From the NCBI GenBank assembly GCA_021234155.1, contig JAJEKV010000163.1:523215-587214 (forward strand): a DNA stretch of 64,000 nt, read 5' to 3'. The DNA comes from Isoetes taiwanensis (taxonomy: Eukaryota > Streptophyta > Lycopodiopsida > Isoetales > Isoetaceae). Under the pieces are notes generated by a model. The model did no database searches and had not been told where the DNA came from. It saw only the letters and a program-made list of their open reading frames with translations. This document shows, one piece after another, positions 35,395-46,174 of the stretch. How positions within the stretch are numbered: position 1 is the first letter of the stretch; the number at the start of each line of letters is the position of its first letter. A program made the position numbers and the translations under genes.

Positions 35395-36090
35395 GGCTAT
35401 GGGTTCAACTTCTAAAGGTGCCTTTGAGGGTTCCCCTATCAGGTTTGACCCGAAGAGATAGAAAGATGGCTCTGACTGCTGTATGGGAGAAGTACCTCCT
35501 CCTATTGACAGAGATGGACATATAGTTGGGAAAAGGACTGCTTTATTCTCTAAGTACTATCTACATTTTGGGATATCTTGCGGGGCTGACTTGAGGGCGT
35601 GTTAGGTGCAAAATACCCTACGCAAGGTGGGAGTTCTAAAGAAAGGGTCCTATCTTGGCATGGAATTCTGACATGATGTTCTGGTAGAGAAGGGTGGCGT
35701 TGATGGGTGGCCTCAATGTCGAGTTCCTTCTAGGAAGACAACTGAAGACAGATTCGATGTCAGCTTGACCACATGAATTTTGTAAGCACTCCTCGCTTGA
35801 ATGAAGAAGTGGCCATGAGCTATTTGGGGAGTCATGACGGATCTTGACGCCCTAAGGATCGTGTGGGAAATCGGCTTGGGCAGAGAAGCGGGTTGGAAGG
35901 CTTAAATGACACTTAGGTTCTTTTTATAGGCAAAACCCTAATTTTTGGGAAAATTTTAGGTTTACAATTCCGACTTCGAGGTCTAGAGGTATGCTTTATA
36001 GGCTAACCCAGAGCTGGAAAATGCTCCTAAAAGGGTCCCCTACAATGATTTTGGATTCGTCTAAGGACAACTTCTGATCAATTTCTGATG
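35395..36090. other. Leader of C, no gene seen
   Basis: Between the probable gag start and the hairpin repeats. Short frames only, on both strands; nothing recognised. Confidence 0.4.
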
Positions 36091-36092
36091 AG

Positions 36093-36160
36093 ACCACTAC
36101 ACAAAGGCGCCAGGTGGGATGGGTTGCCGAACCAACTGGTTGGGCCTTCTCTGTGAGGTG
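36093..36160. repeat. About 68-bp hairpin repeat, copy a
   Basis: ACCACTACACAAAGGCGCC at the left and CTCTGTGAGGTG at the right, with an internal GGTTGCCGAACC and AACTGGTT. The most diverged copy. Confidence 0.45.
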
Positions 36161-36289
36161 AAATTTCTTTTTAGGTCACTAATGATGCTAAACTAGAGAA
36201 CTAAAGACATAATCACGGATATCTCATGAGATAGATAGGATTGAGCCTTTCGCCTTATTTGGGCAAGTTGTGGTGGAGTTTGGGGTTTG

Positions 36290-36359
36290 ACCACTCACAC
36301 AGATGCGCTGGTAGGAATCGGATTCCAAAGAATGGATGCAGGCACTGCGGTGAGGGTGG
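36290..36359. repeat. About 70-bp hairpin repeat, copy b
   Basis: CCACTCACACAGATGCGC at the left and GCACTGCGGTGAGGGTGG at the right, with an internal GGAATCGGATTCC palindrome. Confidence 0.55.
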
Positions 36360-36486
36360 AGCTCCATTTGACTCGGCGTTGGCCAATTTGGACAGATTAG
36401 GGGTCAATTCCTACTAAGCGGGATGGTTAGGTGAATAATATACCTACTTTCTGCATTTAGGCAAGATTTGGCACCAAACCATGCTC

Positions 36487-36560
36487 AACCCACACAAGCA
36501 GTCGCAGGGGTGGGATCGGTTTTGCAAGCCCAATGGGTGGGGGCACTCTGTGAGGGGTGG
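36487..36560. repeat. About 75-bp hairpin repeat, copy c
   Basis: ACCCACACAAGCAGTCGC at the left and GGCACTCTGTGAGGGGTGG at the right; the middle is diverged. Confidence 0.5.
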
Positions 36561-37199
36561 AATCAAAATGCCTGGTTTGTTAAATTTTTGCTATTTCTAA
36601 ATGTAGAATTTACACCCTATTTTAAACTTCGATTGACTTATTTATTTATCAAAATTTTAGACTTATACCAAAGAAAAGGTCATTTACAATAGTTCGGGGG
36701 GCCCTCCTTCTTAATAAACCGAGCTAGTCTAATATCCTTGGGCATGCAAGTCACTCTCTTAGCGTGTTGAGCACACATAGCGAGTCTTCAGTAGTGTACA
36801 ATGCTTTTTCAGGCGCCTATGCAGTCACGAGCAACATGTCGCCGTCGTGACCCGTTTGGGATGGGTCGAACTCCTGCAAAATCTCCCCTTAAGCGTGCAA
36901 AGGGGGCTGGGAATGAGGGAAGCCATAGCTCTGCTGGAAGTGTTTTAATTTCTTTCCCTTGCGAATTTTTGGGTCTGCCGCCTTTTCATGGCTTCTTGGA
37001 GGGTTTGCGATTCCGTGCTTCTTCAGCGGGCGGCCGACCTCCCTCAATGGTCTTCACTCTGTGTTCTTCGTAATATTTGGAGTATTCTTCGTGCATTTTA
37101 TATGCGCAGGTATACTCCTTTTTAATCGGTCTTTGCAAGTCCCTCTTCAGTATAGGACTCCCTGCGGCCTTGGTTTCTTAGTCTTTGTCGCTGGGGTGC

Positions 37200-37833
37200 T
37201 TCGGCGTGACCATTTAGGATAGGGCTGATTGCATTAGCCACGGGTCTTCATCCTCCGTGTGGATTAGAAGGGCCGAAGTCTCTCTGGCTCGTGTCCTCCG
37301 GCGCTCCCTCCTCCAGGTTGAAGTGGGGCCGAAGATGGGGCTTCTCGGGATCCGGCTCTGTATAATTCTTGGCGGTAGGTGTCTTCTTCTTCTTGGCTTC
37401 TCCGTAGGCACGCCGGGTCCTTACCCTTCTCTGCTCTCACCCTCTCCCGCTCCTCTTTGCGCTTCCTCCTTTCTTCTCTCTTACATTTCTTCTCCTCCCT
37501 CCTCTTTCTGCGCTCTTCCTTTTCCTTCCGCGCTCCGCCTTAGATTTCTTTTTCGCCTTCTTCTCTTTCCCTCTTCTTCTTCTTCGGTTCTGCTCACGGT
37601 TCTTCATTATCCCGAAGATCTCACTCTGTGACTCCCTCAGCTCCTCGCGCAGCGTCGCCTCCGGTCGAGGGTGCCGATAGCCTGTTCACGCTCGCCGGGG
37701 TTAGGGTTAGGTTCAACCGGTGCCTCCTCTTCCCGATATGTGCACTTCGCCTCCGTCGGCCTTCACGGACGGCCGCCTCTGGCTCACATAACCAGGTGGC
37801 ATAACCTTGGGCGTCTGTTTTCGTCCGTGCCAT
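37200..37833 (-). pseudogene. Charged minus-strand ORF in the leader of C
   Basis: Starts at the ATG at 37833 (MARTKTDAQG) and runs 70 codons to a stop at 37621. In neighbouring frames, a very Lys/Arg/Glu-rich stretch follows to about 37210, seen on the plus strand as a CTT-rich pyrimidine tract. It is on the same strand as gag-pol of C and upstream of it, so it may be the N-terminus of a long Gag or an extra leader ORF. No domain is recognised. The low complexity limits confidence. Confidence 0.35.
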
Positions 37834-38057
37834 GCTTTTGTTTGCCGGGTTTTCGAGCTTTGGCGCTGAAGATGAATCTTCTTGGGCGAAGCTGTTCTCG
37901 GGAAAAGGTGGGGGTAAAATGGAAACCCTAATTTTCTATTTATAGGAGGTGGGATTTAGGTTGGGACCTGCAATTCATATGGGAAAAAAACAACAAACTA
38001 GGGCATTAGCGAGAAGTGTAAGGCATTCATCTGGGTTCACCATACTCCCAAAACACC

Positions 38058-38133
38058 CACCACTCACACAAAGTCTTCGGGTTGGATTGGATTACCAACC
38101 GAATGGTGCCGGGCGCACTCGTGAGGGGGGGCC
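38058..38133. repeat. About 75-bp hairpin repeat, copy d
   Basis: CCACTCACACAAAGTCTTCGG at the left, CACTCGTGAGGGG at the right, with an internal GGATTACCAACCGAATGG. Closest to copy e. Confidence 0.6.
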
Positions 38134-38271
38134 GTATTCGAGGGGCTATTTTACAATTTCACAGGGGAGGTTCTTAGTGTTATAACATACAAACCTATCT
38201 AGAACTAAGGGGAATAAGCCAAACTACACCAATATCTCAATTAATTGGGACACCTAACTATGTCGAGGTCA

Positions 38272-38341
38272 ACCACTCACACCAAGTCTTTGGGGAATCG
38301 GTTCTTGAACCGAATGGTCTTTGGCACTCTGTGAGGGGTGG
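38272..38341. repeat. About 70-bp hairpin repeat, copy e
   Basis: CCACTCACAC at one end and CTGTGAGGGGTGG at the other can pair. The inner GGTTCTTGAACC is a second palindrome. One of five related copies in the leader of C. Confidence 0.6.
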
Positions 38342-38490
38342 CCTATTTTGGCAATTTAGGTTGGGAAGATGCTACACTTCACTAGCAATCTATCATGGAG
38401 CTAAAAATCTACCCAAAAATTGGAAATTTTCCCAATTGTTGAAGCTCTTGCTTGGGTGGCTATACCCCAAGACTCGAATCTCTTGTTAGC

Positions 38491-39028
38491 CCATTAGGGA
38501 TTTTTTGAGATCATAAAAGGGCCTTCTAAGAACTGCTGACTAAGCTATATAAACTACCAATCGAAAACAGCGGTAATCGATTTCGGCCAAAAGCAGTTAT
38601 AACTAACTCCTTTGGATCACATTTTCTAGCATAAGTGTTGATAGAAAAGTCCAAATGAGCTCTTGTTTGGTGCAATAGATAGATCTCATTGAGATTTTTC
38701 CAACCTTGGGTGGTTTTGCATATCTTTTAACCCTGTAGGATAGTAAAAAATGGTAAAAACCATATTTTTTGGAGTTTTGACACTCATAAGTGGTTAAAAT
38801 ATGTGCAAAGCACCTAAGGTTGGAAAGATCTCAACGAAATCTATCTATTGCACTAAACGAGAGCTCATTTGACTTTCTATCAATAGTTATGCTAGAAAAT
38901 GTGATCGAGTTGAGTTAGTTATACGCTTTTTATTTGAACGATTCTGACGATTGGTAGTTTATTTATCTTCATTTGGCTTAGTTGGCATGTTTTGAAGGCC
39001 CTTTTTTTAATTTCAAAAACCCTAATGC
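38491..39028. repeat. Large imperfect inverted repeat (about 0.54 kb) beside the PBS of C
   Basis: Two arms of roughly 235-250 bases face each other around a loop of about 55 bases (near 38740-38795). Paired words include CATTAGGG, AAGGGCCTTC, AACTACCAATCG, CACATTTTCTAGCATAA and TTTCCAACCTT. It lies 45 bases downstream of the primer site of C. It may be a foldback/MITE insertion or a structured part of the leader. No ORF inside. Confidence 0.75.
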
Positions 39029-39072
39029 CTAAAGGGAAAATGGCGGTGCTCGATCTTGGATGCCAAGATCAT

Positions 39073-39083
39073 GCTCGATACCG
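39073..39083 (-). other. Primer-binding site of C (initiator-Met tRNA type)
   Basis: The minus strand reads CGGTATCGAGC next to the LTR. The usual plant site is TGGTATCAGAGC; this copy has one changed and one missing base. It sets the direction of C. Confidence 0.7.
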
Positions 39084-40669
39084 CATGGCGTCCCCTACTC
39101 CTTACGATGCCCGCCCATCGCATCTCGGGAGGAGCATTCCCTGGCAGCTGCACGGCGGGGCCATCCTGACTCCCACTCCCATGGGGCAGAGGCCGGCAAG
39201 GGAAGAGTGGATGTGTCATTCATCCGTCTTCCGCCGGATCGACCTATCTCCGCGAGGCGTAACAAACAAGCGGAGCACAACTAATAATATACAACACAAT
39301 CACCATAACAATAGCAACATCGCAGTCGGCAATACCTTCATAACAATAATACAAAGGAGGGATCCCTAACGGTTCCGGACTCAAGGGGATGACCGGCGGC
39401 TAGGCCTCCGAGTTCATTGCGCAGGCCAAATTCATGGCAATGGATTTGGCTGGCATAGAACATGGCTTAGGGTAGTCCACTCCATCCGCCCCTCCAGGTG
39501 CACACTTTGCAGGAATAGGTGAAAAGTGTTGGGACTTGGCCGTATGCTTAGGGTGAGTAGCCGGAGGGGCTACTACTGCTGGGGTTGCATCTCCCCAACC
39601 CCGATGAGGCGGGAAGAGAGCTGCCTCCCCCCTCGAGGTATCCATGCTCTTAGCAGTGGCTAGAGGGGCCACTTGCCGTGTCGACTTGAACTCTTTGGGA
39701 AGGTCATATCCACCACCCACAGTGTCGAGCTCATACCTTGCCCACACGGTGACAAGCTATTAAGCCTAGCCGGCCAAAGACCCCGATGGGCTTTACTACC
39801 GACGGAGGGGTGGGTCAGCGTTGAGACAAGTTTCTCCTTATCAGCCGCCTTGCCCCTTCACCCACGGCCGGGTGGGCTCACATTACCCACGGGCGCATTT
39901 ACGTGGGAACTAAGGTGCTATGCTAGGAGCATCTTCTACCCGACCCTTTAGGTCTCTACCCCCTTCCCACAACAAGGAGATCACGAGTAGAATACATGCA
40001 ATATCACGCGAGCGAGAGATAGAGAATCATATCAATCTACCTTCTTAACATCCAATGTTAGGTTCATTCGTTAGAGTCTCGGATCTAGGGATCTACAAGG
40101 CTTCAGAGATGATCTAACATACTAAACCGGCATATTGCCATGCCTAAAGGCGGTTTACTGCACAACAGAACAACTAGATACTGCTCCTTGGCTTGCTCCC
40201 GATCCTTGGAAGGCGTCCATGCCCGATCTTTGCGAAGGCGGCTGCTGCTACTCAAAGAACTGTTGTGCAAATCCGACTTTTCGAACTTTGGCAATGCGAT
40301 TTCGAGCCTTACCTTGGCGAATTGGCCGGGAAAGCCCTAAATCGAAGAGGAAAGGAAGCTCTAGAAAACCCTAATTGGCAAAGTGAAAGGAGGCTAGAGT
40401 CTAGGGTTTTAGCCCTTATATAGACCCTATCTAGGTTAGGGCATCCACATGGGCAAATGGCTTTAAGCCATTTGGAAATGGATGAACAAGGAACCTTTTG
40501 TTGTGTATGTTTAATTACATACCCAACATCCAAGGTTACCCCTAGGTGCAACCTTTAGCTCCTAGGTGCAACGTTGTCCCTACTCTCAAGTACATGTCAC
40601 TTGTGACATATGTAACGTAGACGGATTATAATATACATTATAGGGATTATATTATCTTTGGAGCGTCTA
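39084..40669 (-). repeat. 5' LTR of element C
   Basis: About 1586 bp; 5' in the sense of the element. A CTATATAAGG box lies on the minus strand at 40423-40414. The inner end is blurred by 2-3 bases (CATGGCG where the other LTR has TGTGGCG). Confidence 0.88.
40414..40423 (-). promoter_or_regulatory. TATA box in the 5' LTR of C
   Basis: CTATATAAGG on the minus strand, identical in the other LTR (28307-28316). It sits well inside the LTR, as a U3 promoter should. Confidence 0.6.
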
Positions 40670-43135
40670 AAGTTCACTGGGTATTCTATCAAGAACACCC
40701 ATATCAATAAGCCTTTCTATAACCTGGTCATCACTGCTACACACTCCAACCACCACATAGATTGGCCCCAAATGATGTTCTATCGTCTTCTCCAAGAAGT
40801 GGACCGCCTTCGGGGTGCCACTTCCATTTCGAAGGTTTCTGTGGGAGGCCACCTTCAAGCCCTCATCCGTCATTACTTCCCTCCCACACCACAAAATTCT
40901 CATAATTCCACTCGGCCCCGGTCCCTTCCAGCGACTAAGCGAAAGCTGGCACTTTCACCCCCTTCTTCCCGGTCATGTCCAAAGTCCGCACACCCATGTC
41001 TTTGTCTCCTCCTCCGCTACACCATCGGTTCACACCATCTTTCCCAAACATCACAAACCAGGCAACAGCCGGCTCCACCACCACAACACCCTCGTCAGTT
41101 GTTGTATCAGTATCAGCAGGATGCTCAAGCTGCTGCTCTCAAGTTACAAGAATCCCAAGACGCTCTTATGAGCGGGGTTCCAGCGAGCACTAGAGGCCTC
41201 GATGCGGTACATGGGACCTTCAAAGCCGCCTTTGCCCAAGTTGCAACTTTGGAGGCCAAACTTCAAGACAAACGCGGAGCTCTCTTACGGGCTCATACGG
41301 ATCTCAAAAAGTGCACGGGGGATCAAGTCAACCAACTTGCGGATCAGCCGGGCTCGGCTCAATCAGAAATTCAGACTTTATTGGAGCACAACAAGTCCAC
41401 CCGGCTCTCACGGGTACCAGGGGCCAGATATTGCCAAGCTCAGCGCCTTGTACTCGAACTTTGTGAAAATTTCAGCACTCAAGTTCAAAACCTTACAGAG
41501 GCGGGGCGCTCAAATTGCCTCTCCGACGGCTCGGTTTTCTACGGACCTCTCGGCTCACCTCTCTTCAAGATCAGCTTACGAGAGGTGCAGAAACGAGAAG
41601 ATTCTTGATGCCGCCGGAGATTGCCGTGCCGTCTCAATACTCGGGGAAATCCTCCTCCAGTCAACACTTCTCACAAGCGGGTCCGTGACCAATCCGCGCT
41701 TCTTTGCTAGAAAGGACAACCGGATCCGTGATCTTGAACAACATTTTTGCGGCAAGCTATTGATCTGTGATGAGGCTCAAGCAAAACTTGACGGGCCATA
41801 CGCCATTATTAATGAGAATGCGGTGACTTCCCGGTTCCTTCCTGCTATCACGATTATGTGGTTGCTCGCGCCACCTCTTCCTTTCGAAGTGGCATGCGGC
41901 GGATGGACTGCAATGGATATTCCCCCGAGCAAAGGCGATTTTCTTGGTTGGCGAACTCTCCATTGAAGACAAAGGGTTATCTTTGTGCCCTTTTTGGTCT
42001 TTGATCTCTCATGCTTGTGCCGATCCGGACTTTATCACCTTTAGAGTTGTTCAGCCCATGGCTTTACATATTTCATCATTTCTATCACGGGTGATACCAC
42101 GGGAACGCCGAAATGGGTCACGCCGACTCTTTCGGGGTGACCCCAGCGTGCAATGGGTGCTTCAGGATAACAATCCATATCTTGCGGATCATGCTCGGAC
42201 CCACACTCTTCATCGAGAGTACATGCACGAGCTTGCCAATCATTTATCTCTCGGCAAGCGAAGCGCTACAACAGATAAGGAAGTATCTAGGACATCGGGG
42301 GATCTTCCTATGCACAAATTTATATCGCGGCACCTCGCGAGGGTTATAATCAATTACGGGCTCCGTTGTTGGATAGCAAGGCGGTCCCCGCGGGATGGGA
42401 TAGCCCTCTGTCAACTCTCAACTCTACCGCTTCTCTTTGGGATCGTTGGTGTCAAGCTCTTGATCCGGATCTTGTCGATCAATTGAGGGGAGAACCGGCT
42501 CGAACCCAACGCATACGGGCATGGTTCCTTCTCCCTATGCTTCTCGGGCGTACCTCCACGCCCCAGGTTCTGACTTCGATTGGCGCCTCCCTTTTTGGAC
42601 CAAGGTCATGGATGGTCATCTTTGGATGGACTCCACCTCCCGGATCTCGGCCGGATCTCGGTGGGATCCACGTTTTGTTCGCCCGCTCACATTGGGAAGA
42701 AGGTGCCACTCGGATACCACCACGAATTGGATCTATATTGCTAATGGCGTGGTTGGCAAGCGGCCGGCGGATGCGATTCATGGTCTTGACACCTTCTTGC
42801 GAGAATGCCACCACCTCACCCGATCCTTGATCCATCTTCAAGCGGGTTTTGTGCTGCTCTCAAATGCATTTTGCTCGGCTCCTTAAATCGGCGGCGTCCC
42901 ATTTTTTTTCGCAATCCGAATGCGGTGTGTCGGTGCCTTTGGCCTCGGACCTGCCTCCTCATGGAATGTCGGTACATTTCTTGAGCGCCCATGCTGCCCT
43001 TGAAGACATAGTGCGGCTCGCCGCTTTCTTATTGATCAGAGATCACCCTTGGCCACAACACTCCTCACGCTCTTCAAACACGCCCGGGGATCTCATTGGC
43101 CATTACCATAATGGTGCCCGTCCTCACTCCCCGTG
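40670..43135 (+). pseudogene. Third ORF of element B, 3' part
   Basis: It resumes after C with the second AAGTT copy (40670-40674) and the same block as A (NTHINKPFYN). One frame at 40658-41608 covers HHIDWPQ, HLQALIRHYFPPT, a Gln/Pro-rich linker and the first part of a coiled coil (VATLEAKLQDKRGALLRAH). Another at 41944-42486 holds the C-terminal domain (VQWVLQDNNPYLADH). It gives a better view of the coiled coil than A does. No membrane helix is evident. Frameshifts separate the blocks. Confidence 0.6.
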
Positions 43136-43207
43136 AGGATCACTTTCGAACGGATGGCTTCCGCCCTCGAAACTCTTCCTCCTTTTCTTCACTTTCGAGT
43201 GTCGTTT

Positions 43208-43217
43208 GGTGGGGGAG
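43208..43217 (+). other. Polypurine tract of element B
   Basis: GGTGGGGGAG directly before the 3' LTR of B. Confidence 0.65.
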
Positions 43218-43824
43218 TGTTAGTCCCGTGCCTCTGGTACGGGACTATTCATGCATCGACAGACCAGGTCAAGCTCAAGGATCTCGATCGTACCGGGTCA
43301 GCCATCAAAGGCTCAACACGCGGGTCGATCATCAAAGGCTCGTGAAGACCAAGCGGCGGAATTGACCTTGATCAAAACTGCGTCCGGTCAACAAGAGGCG
43401 CTCGGACAAGTGATGACCCGTCACCGCCCGTGTCGGCGTCGGCGTGATTCTAGGCATTTCAAGAGCACCGCCAACATTCACGCAAATCAGGCCTCCTTCC
43501 AGAGTCGGCACGAGATCGGTCGAGTGTCTATATTGGGCCCAAGGCCATTGTACTATATATATGACTAGAGCTCGCGCATATGAGTTCTAGATGAGTTTTG
43601 AGTCTTGTCTCCTTTCGGTTTTTTTTTTCTCTCTATTCGCGAGAGCTCATGTATGTTCATCATTGATATCAAGGAAGCTTATCATTTTTCCTCTCATTTG
43701 TTCTGTTTTCTTCTTCTTCTTCTCTTCTTGCAAATCCAGCGTGACATAGTCCCCGGACTCTCATTGTTATATCCACGGGTCCTATGGAGGGCTGTCTTCG
43801 GAGTTCGAACCCGGACCCCAAACA
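43218..43824 (+). repeat. 3' LTR of element B
   Basis: 607 bp, TGTTAGTC to CCAAACA, with a TATA run at 43554-43562. It is followed by the TTATC target copy and then by the integrase of A. Confidence 0.9.
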
Positions 43825-45236
43825 TTATCTTTCACGTATACACACGGATGATCCCTCAAGCTGGAGTCTCGGGCGCCTTTCGATGCTCAGCTCTTTTTAG
43901 TCGGCAACACCACATTGGTTCCATGATTTTCAGCGATTACCTCCTCACCGGGTGCTCTCCCACCAGAAGGCAGACGGCTCTCTCCTGCCAAGCGGCAATC
44001 CCGTCGACATCAATTTCTCGCGAGGTCCGTGACTACACCATGGTTGCGGGGACATCTCTACAAAAGGGTAAGGACACCATCGCCCGACCGTGTTCTACCT
44101 CATGAAGTACCGGATATTGTTCGAGAGGCTCATCAAGGGCTAGGTGGTGGTCATTTTCATGGTGACACCACGGCACGCCAAAATCCTTCTTCTTTGGGTA
44201 TTTTTGGCCCGCTCTTCAAAGCGCTCACGCCCACGCCAAGACGTGTGATGCTTGCCGGCGTGTGGGGCGCCAAACGACCCGTGGCGCTCTTCCCTTGGCG
44301 CCCGGTTGCCACGCCACTCCCTTCCGGCAAATGGGGAATGGATTTTGTGGGACCCATCGACCCTCTGTAGCGGCACACCCGTGCCCGTTACGTCAGTTCT
44401 CTCGACTTCACGCTACTAAATGGAAGCTTGCGCACTTCGGACAACACCGCGGCAAGCAAACGGGGTCCTTTATCAACAAATCATCCGCGGCGGCTGCCCC
44501 CCCCGGGCTGGTCGATGATCGTGGTGTCCACTTTATCAATCATACCATCAAGGAACTGACGGATTATCTCCTGATACATCATCACAAGAGCACACCTTAC
44601 TATCCTCAAGGTAATGGTTTGGCAGAAAGCACCAACAAAACTCTGGTCACCATTCTCAAGAAAATTTGTGACGCTTCACGCACAGACTGGCAAACAAAAC
44701 TTCCTACTGTTCTGTGGGCCTACAATACTTGTTTCAAAATTGCTACAGGACACACTCCTTTCAAATTGGTTTATGGTCAGGAAGCTCTCATGCCGTTTGA
44801 ATACATCCTTCCAACACTCCGTTTTCAACTGGCTACTACCAATAATCCACCTGCTGCACTCAAAGAAAGGGTCTATCAGTTGGAACAGTTGGATGAACTT
44901 AGAAGGGATGCTTATATTCGAGTCCTTCATGGACAACAGTTGCAAAAATCTTTACATGACAAACGTCTGAAGACAAAAACATTCAAAGAAGGCGATTTGG
45001 TTCTTCTTTATGATTCCAGGTACAAAAATTTTCCGGGCAAACTTAAGTTTCGTTGGCTTGGGCCTTATCACATTATTCAAGTGGTTCGACCCAGCGTTTT
45101 CCAACTGGCTGAGTTAGATGGCACTCCATTACCTACATTGGTTAATGGTTTTCGCCTCAAAACATTTCATCACACAGAAAGCGACAATCAACAAACAGAT
45201 ACAGTTCAAGAAGCAAACACCACAGAAAGTGACTAG
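43825..45236 (+). pseudogene. pol of element A, second part: integrase
   Basis: It continues from 19052 after excision of element B. The zinc-binding part (about 44100-44260) has HEVPDIVREAHQG, HFHGD and a CDAC remnant in shifting frames. The catalytic part has WGMDFVGPIDP, DRGVHFIN and STPYYPQGNGLAESTNK, giving the D, D and E residues. From about 44518 to 45236 it reads without interruption, through AYNTCFKIATGHTPFKLVYG and the C-terminal KLKFRWLGPYHI module. No chromodomain follows, so this is not a chromovirus. The clean 3' half contrasts with the broken 5' half. Confidence 0.88.
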
Positions 45237-45374
45237 AAAGGCGGCATCTTATATTATAGTGGATATTTTTTACAAAATGCGGGCACAGCCCAGCTAATTC
45301 CGCTATGGGCACTGCCCTATATACAAAAATGGGCTCAGAGCCCTATCTACTAAAAACCTAAGAGGAAAAACCCT

Positions 45375-45641
45375 CTACTCCGGGTTCGGAGCAGAGGTGA
45401 TGCGGAGGAGGTGGTAGAGGTTCTGCTCAGGATCCCAGCGAAGGTGCAGAACCACCTCCATCCCGTTGGTCTTCGGGTCGGGATGTTCAGCCATCCCGCA
45501 CACCCGGCCGCCCATTCTCACGCCACGATTGTGGCAGCGCCAGAGGTCCAGACAATTCATCTTGCAGGTAATCCACTCCTGACAGTTCGTGGGCATAGTG
45601 CAGTCCTCGTTCAAACCAGCAGCAGCCATGCTGAGCGCCAT
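45375..45641 (-). CDS. Antisense Cys-rich 88-aa ORF of element A
   Basis: An intact minus-strand ORF between integrase and the third ORF. Start ATG at 45641; a second ATG lies 12 bases further in (45629). The product has six Cys (spacings suggest CTMPTNC, CKMNC, WRC and VC pairs), several His and a C-terminal NLYHLLRITSAPNPE. Element B has the same region (25758-26022), frameshifted but with MAEHPDP and NLYHLL-ITSA kept. A TATA box ends 30 bases upstream, with a CCAAT box behind it. Antisense ORFs at this place are known in Tat elements such as Grande, but I recognise no homology. Function unknown; a zinc-binding protein is possible. Confidence 0.6.
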   Translation of the reverse strand: MALSMAAAGLNEDCTMPTNCQEWITCKMNCLDLWRCHNRGVRMGGRVCGMAEHPDPKTNGMEVVLHLRWDPEQNLYHLLRITSAPNPE

Positions 45642-45670
45642 CGGATGCCTTTGCTTCACTCCCGGTTCGT

Positions 45671-45713
45671 CTTATATAGCCAACTGAGGAACTCCTTGTC
45701 GATGTGGACCAAT
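45671..45713 (-). promoter_or_regulatory. Antisense promoter of element A (TATA plus CCAAT-like)
   Basis: On the minus strand, GCTATATAAG spans 45680-45671. The word CCAAT, read on the plus strand, is at 45709-45713, about 30 bases upstream of the TATA box. The TATA-to-ATG distance of 30 bases puts the likely transcription start at or just before the first ATG. Both elements are conserved in B (26050-26092). Confidence 0.55.
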
Positions 45714-46174
45714 CACAACAATCGCCAACGTGTTTGCAATGCAAAATTTGTTTCTAAAATGAGAATCTTTTCTCCGCCGCATATCTAGCCATGGTACCTT
45801 CGACACATTCCTTTTAATGATATCCCACTCGAAGTTACCAGCATTGAATGCCATTTCTTCTTTTCACGCCCGCCGGACATTAATGTGTGTCCTTTGCCCC
45901 AATTGTCACATCCCTCATTCTCTCACGCATCATCTCCACCGTTCATTGCTTCTCCCTTTGTTGTTTGGGGACTTAGCCAAATTTTTGCCTCTCAATCGCC
46001 CCTTAGTATCCTTGACGACACGGCACCATCCACGGTTGCAGCTTAGCCCTTATCATGCCCCTTCGCCCATCTTTGCGGCGCCCTAAACCTTTTAAATCTC
46101 TCTGCGCCCGTCCTCCGTTCTTTGCTTTCGTCCTCTCGCCTTGGAATCTTTGTTCTTTTCCGCCAATCTTTGCC

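Larger units (their letters stand above)
26977..40669 (-). mobile_element. Ty3/gypsy chromovirus-like element C on the minus strand, inserted in element B
   Basis: The LTRs at 26977-28570 and 39084-40669 (about 1594 and 1586 bp) flank a minus-strand gag-pol. The target copies AAGTT are at 26972-26976 and 40670-40674. On its own strand the LTR reads TGACGCTCC to GGACGCCACA; the outer copy has TAGACGC through one inserted base. A primer site like that for initiator-Met tRNA (39073-39083) and a polypurine tract (28571-28579) confirm the orientation. The integrase is followed by a chromodomain-like segment. All genes are broken. The leader between PBS and gag is unusually long, about 3.7 kb, and carries several inverted repeats. 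Confidence 0.9.
19053..43824 (+). mobile_element. Ty3/gypsy element B (same family as A), inserted in element A
   Basis: The LTRs at 19053-19666 and 43218-43824 (614 and 607 bp) share variants not found in the A LTRs, such as GACTAGAGC and a GCCATCAAAGGCTC repeat. The target copies are GTATC (19048-19052) and TTATC (43825-43829), 4/5 alike. The uninterrupted B sequence near 24212-24220 shows the original site (GATTATCTTTCC), which confirms where A was cut. Without element C it is about 11,079 bp, almost the size of A. The gene content is the same as in A but more decayed. Confidence 0.9.

Noticed and set aside
37380-37640. Plus-strand Ser/Leu/Pro-rich ORF (37257-37631)
   Set aside because: It is the reverse of a purine-rich charged stretch on the minus strand, the strand of element C; low-complexity shadow.
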